Shown piece after piece: positions 16,542 through 25,644 of a stretch of 46,168 bases of DNA. The stretch spans positions 1 to 46,168 of the forward strand of contig CALLMD010000023.1 of assembly GCA_938007935.1 (NCBI GenBank), written 5' to 3'. Under the pieces are notes generated by a model. It was not told where the DNA came from. It made no database searches and saw nothing but the letters and a program-made list of their open reading frames with translations. The first letter of the stretch is position 1; each line of letters begins with the position of its first letter. The stretch is from an uncultured Hellea sp. Lineage in GTDB: Bacteria; Pseudomonadota; Alphaproteobacteria; Caulobacterales; Maricaulaceae. Both the position numbers and the translations under genes were made by a program.

Positions 16542-18665
16542 CTAAGACCCCTTCAACTTCTGCATCTGATCTCTCAACCTCGCAGCCTCCTCAAACTCTA
16601 AATTCTCGGCGGCTTGGAACATACGTTTTTCGAGGTCCGCTAACACCGCGATGATATTGCCGCCGCCGACAAATGGCTCTTGGTCTTCGGCGACTTGTAG
16701 ATATTTCTTTTTAATCTGGCCGCTTGGGGTGTAGCGATTTGCGCCGTCTTTAATCTCTTGGGCGGCTTCGCTATCGCCGACAATATCGGCAATGCCGCGC
16801 GTGATTGTTTTGGGCGTGATGCCGTGTTTTTCATTATAGGCGACTTGGCGGGTGCGGCGGCGGTCGGTTTCATCCATAGCGCGCTGCATGGAGCCCGTGA
16901 CCTTATCGGCATAGAGCACGACTTGGGCTTTGCTATTACGTGCCGCGCGGCCAATGGTTTGCACGAGTGAGGTTTCGCTGCGCAGGAAGCCTTCTTTATC
17001 GGCGTCTAAAATCCCGACAAAGGCGCATTCAGGAATATCGAGTCCTTCGCGCAGCAAGTTAATCCCGATAAGCACATCAAATTTACCAAGGCGCAAATCA
17101 CGGATAATTTCGATGCGCTCCAGCGTATCGACATCGCTATGCATATATCTAACCCTGATGCCTTGGTCGTGCATATATTCGGTCAGGTCTTCTGCCATTT
17201 TCTTGGTCAGGGTCGTCACCAAAGAGCGGTAGCCCTCCGCCGCGACGCGTTTGACTTCGTGGATGACATCATCAACTTGGTTAGCCCCGTCTAGCGAGAC
17301 AGGGCGCACTTCGACGGGTGGATCAATCAATCCCGTTGGGCGAATGACTTGCTCTGTAAAGACGCCCTGTGTGGCGGCCATTTCCCATTTTCCGGGGGTG
17401 GCCGAGACATGGACGGTTTGAGGGCGCATCGCGTCCCATTCCTCAAACTTAAGCGGGCGGTTATCGAGGCAGCTTGGCAGGCGAAAGCCATGTTCGGCGA
17501 GTGTGCCTTTACGGTTGGCATCGCCCTTACTCATCGCGCCGATTTGCGGCACGGTGACGTGGCTCTCATCGGTAAAGAGCAGCGCATTCTCAGGCAGATA
17601 TTCAAAGAGGGTAGGCGGCGGCTCGCCAGGTTTACGTCCCGTGAGATAGCGTGAGTAATTTTCAATCCCCGTGCAAAAGCCTTGGGCCGCCATCATTTCC
17701 AAATCAAATTCTGTGCGCTGGGCAAGGCGATGGGCTTCAAGTAGTTGCCCGCCTGCTTCATATTCTTTTAGGCGGTGGGCGAGCTCTTTCTTAATGCCTT
17801 TCATCGCCGCCTGTATGGTCGGGCGCGGGGTCACATAATGCGAATTGGCATAGATACGCACGGCGTCCATGGTGTGCAGGCTTTTCCCTGTTAGCGGGTC
17901 AAAGGCGGTAATGCTTTCAATCTCATCGCCAAAGAAATCAAAGCGCCACGCCGTGTCATCATAATGGGCGGGGAAGATTTCTACGCAATCGCCGCGTACG
18001 CGAAAGGCCCCGCGCTGAAAGGCGAGGTCATTGCGCTTATATTGTAGCTCTACCAATTGCCCCATAAAGACGCGCGGGTCGATGGCTTGACCTTTGGCCA
18101 TATCCAGCGTCATCTCCGTATAGGTCTCAACCGAGCCGATACCGTAAATGCATGAGACAGAGGCGACGATAATACAATCATCGCGCTCCAAAATCGCCCG
18201 CGTGGCCGCATGGCGCATACGGTCGATTTGCTCATTCACCGAGCTGTCTTTTTCAATGAAAGTATCGGTCCGCGCGACATAGGCTTCGGGCTGATAATAA
18301 TCATAGTAAGAGACGAAATACTCGACCGCATTATCGGGGAAGAAGCTTTTAAACTCTGAATAAAGCTGCGCGGCGAGGGTTTTGTTCGGCGCCATAATCA
18401 GGGCAGGGCGCTGGGTCGCCTCAATGATTTTGGCCATAGTGAAAGTCTTACCCGACCCCGTGACGCCGAGCAGCACTTGGTCGCGCTCGATAGAATTTAA
18501 GCCCGCAACCAATTCCTTTATCGCATTGGGCTGATCGCCTTTAGGTTCGAAGTCCGAGACAAGGCGAAAAGCTTTCCCGCCCTCAGACTTGGAAGGTTTA
18601 TTCGGACGATGAGGCTGCCAAAGAACAGGTGCTTCGCGTATCTCGCTATTTGTGGGTGGCGGCAT
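16542..18665 (-). CDS. uvrB: Excinuclease ABC subunit UvrB
   Basis: UvrB is the damage-verifying helicase of nucleotide excision repair, loaded by UvrA and joined by UvrC. Visible features are Walker [12 protein letters not shown], the damage-contact beta-hairpin [11 protein letters not shown], the helicase motif DESHVT, the motif QTIGRAARN near the end of domain 3, and the C-terminal UVR motif [17 protein letters not shown] that binds UvrC. At 707 residues it is slightly longer than E. coli UvrB because of about 35 extra N-terminal residues; the true start could be further in. It is probably a single-gene unit, since the next gene upstream ends 40 bp before it. Confidence 0.96.
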   Translation of the reverse strand: MPPPTNSEIREAPVLWQPHRPNKPSKSEGGKAFRLVSDFEPKGDQPNAIKELVAGLNSIERDQVLLGVTGSGKTFTMAKIIEATQRPALIMAPNKTLAAQLYSEFKSFFPDNAVEYFVSYYDYYQPEAYVARTDTFIEKDSSVNEQIDRMRHAATRAILERDDCIIVASVSCIYGIGSVETYTEMTLDMAKGQAIDPRVFMGQLVELQYKRNDLAFQRGAFRVRGDCVEIFPAHYDDTAWRFDFFGDEIESITAFDPLTGKSLHTMDAVRIYANSHYVTPRPTIQAAMKGIKKELAHRLKEYEAGGQLLEAHRLAQRTEFDLEMMAAQGFCTGIENYSRYLTGRKPGEPPPTLFEYLPENALLFTDESHVTVPQIGAMSKGDANRKGTLAEHGFRLPSCLDNRPLKFEEWDAMRPQTVHVSATPGKWEMAATQGVFTEQVIRPTGLIDPPVEVRPVSLDGANQVDDVIHEVKRVAAEGYRSLVTTLTKKMAEDLTEYMHDQGIRVRYMHSDVDTLERIEIIRDLRLGKFDVLIGINLLREGLDIPECAFVGILDADKEGFLRSETSLVQTIGRAARNSKAQVVLYADKVTGSMQRAMDETDRRRTRQVAYNEKHGITPKTITRGIADIVGDSEAAQEIKDGANRYTPSGQIKKKYLQVAEDQEPFVGGGNIIAVLADLEKRMFQAAENLEFEEAARLRDQMQKLKGS

Positions 18666-18705
18666 AGCTTATAGATAGCCGATGCAATCTGAAATGCAAT
18701 GTCTA

Positions 18706-20361
18706 CTAACTACTGGCTGGCTCCAACCATCCTTGATAGGCCGCGATGAGGCCGATGATGGGGAGTTTTATGGTCACGTTGAAATGGAATTTTCCATCTG
18801 CCTCATGCTCATAGCTTTCGCCTTTGGGCGTAAGGAATTTTGGTAGAGCGATGCCTAGCACTGTGCAGCGGCGGGGAATGAAGAGCAGACGCTCGCCCTC
18901 CTTCACTAGAGCGAGGCCGACCTTGACGATGCCAAAGCGCTCGACCGCAAGGTGAGCGTTACGTCCTGTGCCGAGGCTAAATTTTGAGCTAAAGCTTTGA
19001 CCGCCAAAATTGCGTGTCCAATATTCCTCTTTTCCAACCTTCTTAAATGAGACAGTGAGCGGCATCTCGCCAGCTTTGACGTTGATGCCGACAATGCGGC
19101 CAATAAGTTTTCCCAAAGGGTTGCGGGCCGCCTTAACGCGGGCTTGACCTTCCCATATTGTGTCTAACTCTGTGTGGAGTGCTTGAACTAAAGGCGGCAG
19201 GGTTTCAAATTTGTCGCCGAGTATGGTTTGAAAGATTTTGCCCCGCCTATCATCTCTAAAACCTGTATAGATTTCACGCTCCTTAATGAGGGCGTCGTAA
19301 TCTTCGAGTTCAAGAGTCTCTGTGGCGGGTCTTGCCCCTGTCTTGGGACGCTTACCTGCAAGCCATTTACGAATGATGCCTTCTATGGCCATAGAGGGGA
19401 TATAGGGGCCGTCATTGCCTTCCGCGAGTAAGTGCCAACTTTTTGTAATCTCCTGACCATCACGTATGCCTTTGGCTTCTACAAACATGCCCCCGCGATG
19501 TTCGCCAAACTTCATCAGATTGAGAACCTTGAAGAAAAGCGGCGCGAAAGGCTCCCAACTTGGCAATCGAAATGTCGCGCGGGCTTTGGCAAGAAGGTTG
19601 AGTGTCTTATGCAATATTTCAGGTACAGGGCCTGCGCCCATCCAAATATTTTGAATCTCGGGATAGGCTTGCGGTAGAACTTGCAGGTCAGGCACATCCA
19701 CCAAAGAGAAGTGCAAGTTCTTAAGTGGTAAATATCCGGGCGGTGCCACCGTGTAGCGTAAGCTTTCGGCCAGACCCTTGGCCTCATATGCTTTACCGTT
19801 TCGGGTCAGCTTTACGGGACCGCCTGCATATCCGACGACAGCTTTCATCACATTCAAACCAATACCGGCATAGGGAGAGGGCGCGATGCCGCCTTTGACA
19901 TCTAAGATGCTCATATCCTCGCCAAGTTTACGCAAGACGGCCGCGGTTAAAACTGGAAAACTACTCACGCCAGATAAGACGGTAACGCTTGCCTTTTTTG
20001 CCTCTTTATCAAGGGCGCTAATGCCAAAGACAAAATCAGCGGCATCGGCAAAATCAAGGTAATCAATCTTTGCTGCGATACAGGCTTTGGGGACGAGATA
20101 AGGCGCGTCACCATAATCTTGGAAAGGACCGCTGGCATCCACGACAATATTGGGTTTATGTTGTGCTAGAGCCGCAGCAATATTGGCCCTATCAAGGCCC
20201 AAGGGCGTGACTTTCGCTTCGCCTTTATATGTCTGGCAAAAGGCGATGGCTTTACGCTTTGTGCGGCCCGCAATAAGAATTTCTAAGTCAGCGCAGTCAG
20301 ACAGTAGTTCTGCGAGCCGTCCACCAAAGACCCCATATCCGCCAAGTATAAGCAGTTTCAT
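18706..20361 (-). CDS. Saccharopine-dehydrogenase-like NAD(P)-binding protein with C-terminal DUF4166 domain
   Basis: Residues 1-130 form a Rossmann fold, with LILGGYGVFGGRLAELL at 3-19. A saccharopine-dehydrogenase-like middle follows (VVDASGPFQDY, LSGVSSFPVL). Roughly residues 375-550 are a DUF4166 domain, starting near LGDKFETLPPLVQALH and ending near IGLIAAYQGWLEP. The substrate is unknown. The ATG directly follows the stop of the upstream DUF4166 gene (TAA-ATG), so the two are co-translated, and the free-standing neighbour is a paralogue of this C-terminal domain. Confidence 0.8.
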   Translation of the reverse strand: MKLLILGGYGVFGGRLAELLSDCADLEILIAGRTKRKAIAFCQTYKGEAKVTPLGLDRANIAAALAQHKPNIVVDASGPFQDYGDAPYLVPKACIAAKIDYLDFADAADFVFGISALDKEAKKASVTVLSGVSSFPVLTAAVLRKLGEDMSILDVKGGIAPSPYAGIGLNVMKAVVGYAGGPVKLTRNGKAYEAKGLAESLRYTVAPPGYLPLKNLHFSLVDVPDLQVLPQAYPEIQNIWMGAGPVPEILHKTLNLLAKARATFRLPSWEPFAPLFFKVLNLMKFGEHRGGMFVEAKGIRDGQEITKSWHLLAEGNDGPYIPSMAIEGIIRKWLAGKRPKTGARPATETLELEDYDALIKEREIYTGFRDDRRGKIFQTILGDKFETLPPLVQALHTELDTIWEGQARVKAARNPLGKLIGRIVGINVKAGEMPLTVSFKKVGKEEYWTRNFGGQSFSSKFSLGTGRNAHLAVERFGIVKVGLALVKEGERLLFIPRRCTVLGIALPKFLTPKGESYEHEADGKFHFNVTIKLPIIGLIAAYQGWLEPASS

Positions 20362-21051
20362 TTAAAGCACCTCATCGCGGAACATAATCCGCTGGTTAAA
20401 AATTTGCCCAAAGGCGGGGTGAATAAGGTCGAGACCAAATTTAAACCATCCATCGCCATGATCCATATGACTGACGGTTAGCCGCCCAGGGGTGAGGGCG
20501 TGCGGCAGATAAATGCGCCGCCCCAAGACGGTCATGAAATAACGCTCACTGAGAAAGAGCAGGGCTTCGTTATCGACGGTGAGCTTTAGCGTCATGCCAA
20601 TGCCTTTGCCGATATATTCCTCTAACCCTGTAGGGCCTGCAAAACGTTTGGCGCTGTGAATGACCTGCGGGAAGCCATGCTTGCGGTTATATTGGCGGCT
20701 CCAAAATTGTCCGTTGCCGTTTTTATCTTCTGTGACGGTCACTATGGCAGCCAGGTCTTTATTGTCTTTATCAATTGGGAGCGGCCCGCCAATGAAGCGT
20801 AAAGCCCGCGCTAAAATATGGCCAAAGCTATTCATGCGGCTATGCAGAATATAGCCTTTATAGATGTAGCTTTCACCTTTATGGGTGCGCTTACTAAACC
20901 GTTTGCGTACAGTGGCGGGTAAACTATTCCATTTTTTACGCCCGAGGAGTTTACGAAACCGTGTATCGCCCAGCTCCAATTTATAATCCTTTGTGACATC
21001 ATATGCTGGGTTATGACATTTGATGTCGTGTTCAAATTTAAATTCTACCAT
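20362..21051 (-). CDS. Stand-alone DUF4166 protein
   Basis: About 229 residues. The domain starts with [26 protein letters not shown] and shows [32 protein letters not shown] and the [18 protein letters not shown] end, the same succession as the C-terminal half of the downstream gene. The start at 21051 is preferred to a TTG at 21072 because GGGGG sits six bases before the ATG. It lies between the GbsR regulator and the dehydrogenase-like gene in a tight three-gene operon. No function is established for the domain. Confidence 0.75.
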   Translation of the reverse strand: MVEFKFEHDIKCHNPAYDVTKDYKLELGDTRFRKLLGRKKWNSLPATVRKRFSKRTHKGESYIYKGYILHSRMNSFGHILARALRFIGGPLPIDKDNKDLAAIVTVTEDKNGNGQFWSRQYNRKHGFPQVIHSAKRFAGPTGLEEYIGKGIGMTLKLTVDNEALLFLSERYFMTVLGRRIYLPHALTPGRLTVSHMDHGDGWFKFGLDLIHPAFGQIFNQRIMFRDEVL

Positions 21052-21072
21052 GTGTCCCCCTATAGAGGTCAA

Positions 21073-21639
21073 TTATTCTTTCGGTTTTCGGCCCAGACTT
21101 AATAAGCCGACGATGCGGTCACCCATTCCAACCAATCGGGCTAAGGTTCCCGAGGGCAGGGCGGCCATTTGGGCGTGCCAGCGGTCCATGGTTTGTGTGA
21201 ATTGTTGCATATCGCGTAGCCTTTTGCGCTGCTCATCCGTGACGCGCCCATCGGCTTCTGCGGCTTGGAGACAATCTGTGAGGGTTTCTAAGGCTGGGTC
21301 GACTTCGCGGGCCTTGCGAACGGCCGCAATACGTTTGGCAATTTCCCAGACATCTGTTTCGGCCGTGTAATAATCTCGGCGATCCCCTGCGACAGGCACG
21401 CGGCGTATCGTTTTAAAGCTCAGCAGTTCTTTTAAAGAATTAGAGACATTGCTGCGAGCAACGCCGAGAGTTTCAGTAATTTCTTCTGCGTTAAGGGGCC
21501 GCTCTGTCATAAATAGCAAAGCGTGTATTTGCGCAACGGTGCGGTTCACGCCCCATGTCGTGCCCATATCCCCCCAATGCAGGATAAAGCGCTGAACAGC
21601 CTCTGGTAGCTTATCTATATCTTTAGTTATTTCTGTCAT
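21073..21639 (-). CDS. GbsR/MarR-family transcriptional regulator
   Basis: A winged helix-turn-helix is evident at about residues 30-95: TVAQIHALLFMTERPLNAEEITETLGVARSNVSNSLKEL, then the wing RRVPVAGDRRDYY. The C-terminal helices (about 100-170) would form the dimer. The GbsR subgroup is suggested by the GDMGTTWGVNRTVAQIHALL beginning. It is the first gene of an operon with two DUF4166 genes, so it probably controls them. A 22-bp palindrome overlaps its start codon and would allow self-repression. Confidence 0.82.
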   Translation of the reverse strand: MTEITKDIDKLPEAVQRFILHWGDMGTTWGVNRTVAQIHALLFMTERPLNAEEITETLGVARSNVSNSLKELLSFKTIRRVPVAGDRRDYYTAETDVWEIAKRIAAVRKAREVDPALETLTDCLQAAEADGRVTDEQRKRLRDMQQFTQTMDRWHAQMAALPSGTLARLVGMGDRIVGLLSLGRKPKE

Positions 21640-21649
21640 AACAGAAATA
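21628..21649. promoter_or_regulatory. Palindrome over the gbsR-like start codon, candidate operator
   Basis: TATTTCTGT-N4-ACAGAAATA is a perfect 9-bp inverted repeat whose centre (21637-21640) contains the start codon of the regulator. A further half-site ACAGAA is present at 21659-21664. A MarR/GbsR dimer bound here would block both transcription and the start region. Binding is inferred. Confidence 0.6.
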
Positions 21650-21711
21650 TATGAATGAACAGAATAAATGTCAAGCGTTACGCATAAATTTCATGAGTGA
21701 GTAGAGCGCAC

Positions 21712-21750
21712 AAAAAACCGTCCGTGAACTTAATCGCGGACGGCCTTTTT
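21712..21750 (-). terminator. Bidirectional intrinsic terminator after sciP
   Basis: A 10-bp stem including one G-T pair (21718-21727 with 21734-21743, core CCGTCCG/CGGACGG) has a six-base loop. It is followed by six T on the minus strand (21717-21712) and by a T run on the plus strand (21746-21751). It lies 27 bp past the sciP stop and isolates sciP from the downstream regulator operon. Confidence 0.85.
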
Positions 21751-21777
21751 TAAAGACTTTGTATGATTATCTTTATT

Positions 21778-22050
21778 CTATCTGTATTGTTGAACCCGCG
21801 TTGTGCGAAGTCCTGCAATGCCGTGGCTCTCGATTGATCGTTGCCAAGCTAGAAATTCTTCTGACGATAGGCCGTAACGTTCACACGCACTGTCCAGTGT
21901 CAATAGACCACCCCGAACGGCGGCAACGACTTCTGCTTTGCGGCGGATGACCCAACGTACTGTACCCGGCTTTGGCAAATCAGCCAAAGTTAACGGAGTC
22001 CCCTCAGGACCAATCACCACGTTCTCTCTTTTTTTAGTTCTTTCTGACAT
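21778..22050 (-). CDS. sciP: CtrA inhibitor protein SciP (DUF1153)
   Basis: SciP is a small helix-turn-helix protein that in Caulobacter binds CtrA on DNA and blocks CtrA-dependent transcription in early G1 cells. The 90-residue product has the family hallmarks GPEGTPLTLADLP, KPGTVRWVIRRKAEVVAAVRGG, the HTH stretch LTLDSACERYGLSSEEFLAWQ and the terminal LRTTRVQQYR. It is divergent from mnmA. The 280-bp intergenic region carries CtrA-like sites and GANTC sites, which would fit cell-cycle control as in Caulobacter. An intrinsic terminator follows. Confidence 0.92.
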   Translation of the reverse strand: MSERTKKRENVVIGPEGTPLTLADLPKPGTVRWVIRRKAEVVAAVRGGLLTLDSACERYGLSSEEFLAWQRSIESHGIAGLRTTRVQQYR

Positions 22051-22141
22051 TTGAACGCCCTTTTTTTATTATGCAGTGTTTATATGTCATGGTTCTTAAA
22101 AATAGTTTAAGTGGAGCAAAAAAAAGTGAGCAAAAACAAAC

Positions 22142-22243
22142 GTTTACGAAGGTTAACAGAAATAAACTAGGGTTAAGAAAGATTTACGAGAACTCTAGAT
22201 TATTGATTCTATTGACTCTTTTATTCTCGCAATCCCATGACTC
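22142..22243. promoter_or_regulatory. Candidate CtrA-binding and CcrM-methylation region between sciP and mnmA
   Basis: TTAA-N7-TTAC is at 22173-22187, and the overlapping ATAA-N7-TTAA at 22162-22176; a weaker GTTT-N7-TTAA is at 22142-22156. The Caulobacter CtrA consensus is TTAA-N7-TTAA. Three GANTC sites follow within 39 bp, at 22205, 22214 and 22239, a spacing far denser than chance (about one per 256 bp at equal base use). Both signals are read from the sequence; regulation is inferred. The remaining parts of 22051-22329 are AT-rich, with nothing else recognised. Confidence 0.55.
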
Positions 22244-22329
22244 TGTATCGACTTGAAACAAAAGCCTTCCTATATGGGGCAAGAATAATTTTAGAAGTTG
22301 TGCTAAAAAAGTGAAATTCCGGATTAATA

Positions 22330-23484
22330 ATGCGTGCCAAAAAGGCAAATAAGGTCAATTCTTTAGGTTTTTCTAAGCCTGAATCTGAAACACGGGTCGT
22401 TGTCGCTATGAGCGGCGGAGTCGATAGTTCCGTTTGCGCCGCCATGCTTGCGCGAGAGGGTTATGACGTCGTGGGCGTCACCTTACAGCTCTATGATCAC
22501 GGGGCCGCAATCCAAAAAGCCAAAGCCTGTTGCGCGGGACAGGACATATATGACGCCAAGCGCGTGGCCGAGATGATGGACTTCCCGCATTATGTTTTAG
22601 ATTATGAGAGTAATTTCAAAGAGCAAGTGATAGAGGATTTCGCGGATACTTATCTGAAAGGCGCGACGCCTATTCCCTGTGTGCGTTGTAACCAGACGGT
22701 AAAATTCAAAGACCTGTTAGATGTTGCCAAAGACTTAGGCGCAGATTGTATGGCGACGGGTCATTATATAAAGCGCGTAGAGGGGCCAAATGGCCCAGAG
22801 CTGCACCGCGGCTATGATGGCGGTAAGGATCAAAGCTATTTTCTCTTTGCCACAACGCGCGAGCAGCTTGATTTTTTACGGTTTCCTTTGGGCGCAATGG
22901 AAAAGTCTGAGACCCGTAAGTTGGCCGTTGAGCTCGGTCTAAATGTTGCGGCGAAACCTGACAGCCAAGATATCTGCTTTGTACCGACAGGGAAATATAC
23001 AGATGTCATCGAGAAAATACGGCCTAACGCTGCGGTGCCCGGTGATATTGTGCATCTTGATGGCCGCGTTTTAGGCGCGCATCGCGGGATAATGTATTAC
23101 ACAATTGGGCAACGCCGCGGTTTGGGCTTGCCCGATGGATCTGGGCTGGACCCGCTATTTGTTGTTAATATTGATGCGCAGACCAATCAGGTTATTGTTG
23201 GCCCGCGAGAGGCTTTGCTGCGGTCTCAAATTTGGCTGACCGATATTAATTGGCTCGGTGATGGTAGATTTGGCGCGGAGCTTGATGGCCAAGCGGTCAA
23301 TGTAAAAATCAGATCAACGCGGCCACCTGTTCCAGCCAAATTCAAATTGGTGGGCAATGAGATGGTCGTTGAGCTTGCGGAGGCAGATATGGGCATCTCG
23401 CCCGGACAGGCTTGCGTATTTTATGAAATTGGTAACGCTGCTGCAAGAACTCTTGGCGGAGGCTGGATTACGCGAACGGATTAG
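22330..23484 (+). CDS. mnmA: tRNA-uridine 2-sulfurtransferase MnmA
   Basis: MnmA adds the 2-thio group to U34 of the Lys, Glu and Gln tRNAs. The PP-loop AMSGGVDSS is at 26-34. Catalytic cysteines align with Cys120 ([12 protein letters not shown]) and Cys216 ([11 protein letters not shown]). MATGHYIKR and [11 protein letters not shown] are further family signatures, and the C-terminal beta-barrel extends to 384. It is the first gene rightward from the sciP promoter region, and a dodecin gene follows after 47 bp. Confidence 0.95.
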   Translation: MRAKKANKVNSLGFSKPESETRVVVAMSGGVDSSVCAAMLAREGYDVVGVTLQLYDHGAAIQKAKACCAGQDIYDAKRVAEMMDFPHYVLDYESNFKEQVIEDFADTYLKGATPIPCVRCNQTVKFKDLLDVAKDLGADCMATGHYIKRVEGPNGPELHRGYDGGKDQSYFLFATTREQLDFLRFPLGAMEKSETRKLAVELGLNVAAKPDSQDICFVPTGKYTDVIEKIRPNAAVPGDIVHLDGRVLGAHRGIMYYTIGQRRGLGLPDGSGLDPLFVVNIDAQTNQVIVGPREALLRSQIWLTDINWLGDGRFGAELDGQAVNVKIRSTRPPVPAKFKLVGNEMVVELAEADMGISPGQACVFYEIGNAAARTLGGGWITRTD

Positions 23485-23531
23485 TCTATGCGTGTCCGCG
23501 TTGGGGCAAATCAAGCCAAATGGAGATTATT

Positions 23532-23732
23532 ATGGCCGTTATGAAATCAGTTCAAATCATGAGCGAGAGCAGCAAATCTTTTGAAGATGCGATTATGAAC
23601 GCTGTTAAGCGTACAGGTAAATCTGTCAAAGGTATTGCGTCTGCAAATGTTCAGAACCAATCGGTGACGATTAAAGATAATAAAATTGATATGTATCGTG
23701 TAAATTGCATGATTACATTTGAAGTAAAATAA
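23532..23732 (+). CDS. Dodecin family flavin-binding protein
   Basis: Dodecins are 65-75-residue proteins that assemble into hollow dodecamers and store or buffer flavins. The sequence SSKSFEDAIMNAVKRTGKSVKGIAS is the single helix plus the start of strand 2, and ending strands VTIKDNKIDMYRV and MITFEVK match the three-stranded sheet. The Trp that commonly stacks on flavin is not present at the usual place, where Ala-Asn-Val follows. The ATG at 23532 is chosen because GGAG lies seven bases before it; in-frame ATGs at 23520 and 23541 are alternatives. Confidence 0.75.
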   Translation: MAVMKSVQIMSESSKSFEDAIMNAVKRTGKSVKGIASANVQNQSVTIKDNKIDMYRVNCMITFEVK

Positions 23733-23741
23733 ATGAGTTAG

Positions 23742-23761
23742 GCGGCAGCGTAAGCTGCCGC
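23742..23761. repeat. Stable GTAA-loop hairpin after the dodecin gene
   Basis: GCGGCAGC and GCTGCCGC form a perfect 8-bp stem closed by GTAA, a GNRA-type loop in RNA. No T run follows, so it is a poor intrinsic terminator; it could protect the 3' end of the dodecin message or reduce read-through. It ends 11 bases before the small gene at 23773. Confidence 0.55.
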
Positions 23762-23772
23762 TATTTGAAATT

Positions 23773-23928
23773 ATGTTAGCTGCAATTATTATAGCTATTG
23801 TTGTTTGTGGTTTGATGGCCGGATATCAATGGCGTGTGAAACGTGAAGCTTATAATAATAATTTAAAACGTGTACAAAAAGAGATAGAGCGCCTCGAAGC
23901 CTCTCAAAATCAAGAAACACCCGAGTAA
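23773..23928 (+). CDS. Small single-span membrane protein with coiled-coil tail
   Basis: A 51-codon frame sits between the dodecin and thiolase genes. Residues 2-17 are a strongly hydrophobic helix (LAAIIIAIVVCGLMAG), followed by positively charged residues (WRVKREAY), which suggests the tail stays in the cytoplasm, and then an amphipathic stretch NLKRVQKEIERLEAS with coiled-coil spacing. No strong ribosome site precedes the ATG. The thiolase ATG starts 3 bases after its stop, which supports co-expression. No family is recognised. Confidence 0.55.
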   Translation: MLAAIIIAIVVCGLMAGYQWRVKREAYNNNLKRVQKEIERLEASQNQETPE

Positions 23929-23931
23929 ATT

Positions 23932-25125
23932 ATGTCCCAATCATCTGTTCAAGATCCTGTCGTTATTGTTGGCCTGGCCCGTACGCCTATGGGCGCGTTT
24001 CAAGGCGCTTTCTCAAGCGTTCAAGCCTCTACCTTGGGGGCTGTGGCTATTAAAGCCGCGATGGAAGAAGCTGGCGTTTCCGCAGAAAATGTCGAGCAGA
24101 CCTTAATGGGCTGTGTTCTTCCTGCGGGTCAAGGACAAGCACCTGCGCGGCAAGCCGCGATTAAGGCCGGGCTTGGCGAGCATTGTGAAGCTACGACAGT
24201 AAACAAGATGTGTGGTTCTGGCATGCAGGCTGCGATTATGGCCCATGACGCGATTAAAGCAGGCTCGATTAATATCGCTGTGGCGGGCGGCATGGAGTCT
24301 ATGACAAATGCGCCTTATCTTTTACCCAAAGCACGCGGCGGTATGCGTATGGGTGATCAGAAAATTGTCGATAGTATGATGCATGACGGTCTGACGGATG
24401 CTTATGAAGGCGGGGCCATGGGCGTTTTTGCCGATATGATTGCGGGTGAGTATCAATTTACCCGTGAGCAACAAGATGCATATGCCATTGAATCTGTTCG
24501 ACGTGCCCGCGCGGCGCAAGATAATGGCGATTTTGACCGCGAGCTTACGCCCGTAAATGTGAAGGGCCGTAAGGGTGATATTCTTGTGACAGAGGATGAA
24601 GGGCCAAAAAATGCGCGCCCTGAAAAAATACCTGAACTACGCGCCGTCTTTACGAAAGACGGAACTGTCACGGCGGCTAATGCCAGCTCTATTAATGACG
24701 GCGCTGCGGCGCTGGTCATGATGCGAAAATCAGAGGCTGAAAAAGGCGGACATAAAGTGCTCGCCGAAATCGTTTCTCATGCGGCTCATGCTCATGCGCC
24801 GGCCTATTTCACCACGGCCCCTGTACACGCCATGAATAAGGCTTTGAAAAAAGCAGATTGGGACGCGTCTGATGTTGATTTGTGGGAAATTAATGAAGCT
24901 TTCGCGGTCGTGCCCATGATTGCGATGCAAGAGCTTGGCCTTGATCATGATAAAGTCAACGTCAATGGCGGCGGCTGTGTCTTGGGACATCCGATTGGCG
25001 CGTCAGGCGCGCGGATTATGGCAACGCTGATTGCTGCGATGGAAAAGCGAGATGCCAAAACAGGTGTCGCAAGCCTCTGCATTGGCGGTGGCGAAGCAAC
25101 GGCGGTGTGTTTGCGCCGCGCTTAA
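23932..25125 (+). CDS. Acetyl-CoA C-acetyltransferase (thiolase)
   Basis: The enzyme condenses two acetyl-CoA to acetoacetyl-CoA or runs in reverse in fatty acid breakdown. Acylated Cys94 lies in NKMCGSGMQA, the catalytic His353 in GGGCVLGHPIGASGARI and the second Cys383 in SLCIGGGEA. GGMESMTNAPY is also typical. Length 397 is normal for biosynthetic AtoB/PhaA-type thiolases; no phaB or hydroxyacyl-CoA dehydrogenase gene is adjacent to decide between roles. The 3' end overlaps the convergent DUF4345 gene by 4 bp. Confidence 0.93.
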   Translation: MSQSSVQDPVVIVGLARTPMGAFQGAFSSVQASTLGAVAIKAAMEEAGVSAENVEQTLMGCVLPAGQGQAPARQAAIKAGLGEHCEATTVNKMCGSGMQAAIMAHDAIKAGSINIAVAGGMESMTNAPYLLPKARGGMRMGDQKIVDSMMHDGLTDAYEGGAMGVFADMIAGEYQFTREQQDAYAIESVRRARAAQDNGDFDRELTPVNVKGRKGDILVTEDEGPKNARPEKIPELRAVFTKDGTVTAANASSINDGAAALVMMRKSEAEKGGHKVLAEIVSHAAHAHAPAYFTTAPVHAMNKALKKADWDASDVDLWEINEAFAVVPMIAMQELGLDHDKVNVNGGGCVLGHPIGASGARIMATLIAAMEKRDAKTGVASLCIGGGEATAVCLRRA

Positions 25126-25544
25126 GCTCGGCCTATTCTCCATAGGCCATAAAGTATTGGCGGCATGGTTAGCTCTATTATCATTAAAAGCATAAAGAGG
25201 GCATGCGGTTGTCCAACGGTGAGATAGCTTAAAAGGCGCGCGATACCGCCGAGAAAAAAGAGGCCTAATAAAAGTGGTAGTCTATGGCCATGCCGCTTCA
25301 GCTCTCGAGCTGTTTGAAATAAAATGACGCCATAAGCGACAAAGAATATTGAATAGAAGCGCAGTTCACTATCATCATTGGGGGTACCGAGTTCGGTCAG
25401 CGGACCGGCATTATAAACAGTAGAGATAATCGCGTTAAAAAACTGGCCGACAGGATTGATACCGAAAATAGCAATCGCGCTCCCTATAAGCACGGCTGCA
25501 ATGGAGATGAAATAAAGCCCAGCTTTTAGAAGTAATTTACTCAC
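25122..25544 (-). CDS. DUF4345-like four-helix membrane protein
   Basis: The 140-residue protein has four hydrophobic segments, at about 8-30, 64-80, 89-107 and 113-135. The stretch DDSELRFYSIFFVAYGVIL in the second helix and GGIARLLSYLTVGQPH after the third resemble DUF4345 proteins. The function of that family is unknown. It converges on the thiolase gene and is divergent from the TetR operon, about 100 bp away. Confidence 0.65.
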   Translation of the reverse strand: MSKLLLKAGLYFISIAAVLIGSAIAIFGINPVGQFFNAIISTVYNAGPLTELGTPNDDSELRFYSIFFVAYGVILFQTARELKRHGHRLPLLLGLFFLGGIARLLSYLTVGQPHALFMLLMIIELTMPPILYGLWRIGRA

Positions 25545-25599
25545 GCTATTCCTATAGCATATAAAAGCCTACTATTAGCGCGGCGCATTGACCCGTTAA

Positions 25600-25628
25600 G
25601 TTTACACTGTTATGTTTACTGTGTTAAC
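25600..25628. promoter_or_regulatory. Imperfect 29-bp palindrome, candidate TetR operator
   Basis: GTTTACACTGT and ACTGTGTTAAC flank a 7-base centre and match as an inverted repeat at 9 of 11 positions. It lies 16 bp before the TetR-family start codon, as expected for an autorepressor. The centre also makes two near-direct copies of TTTACNNTGTTA. Binding is inferred. Confidence 0.6.
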
Positions 25629-25644
25629 TTAAGTTGAGTGGAAC

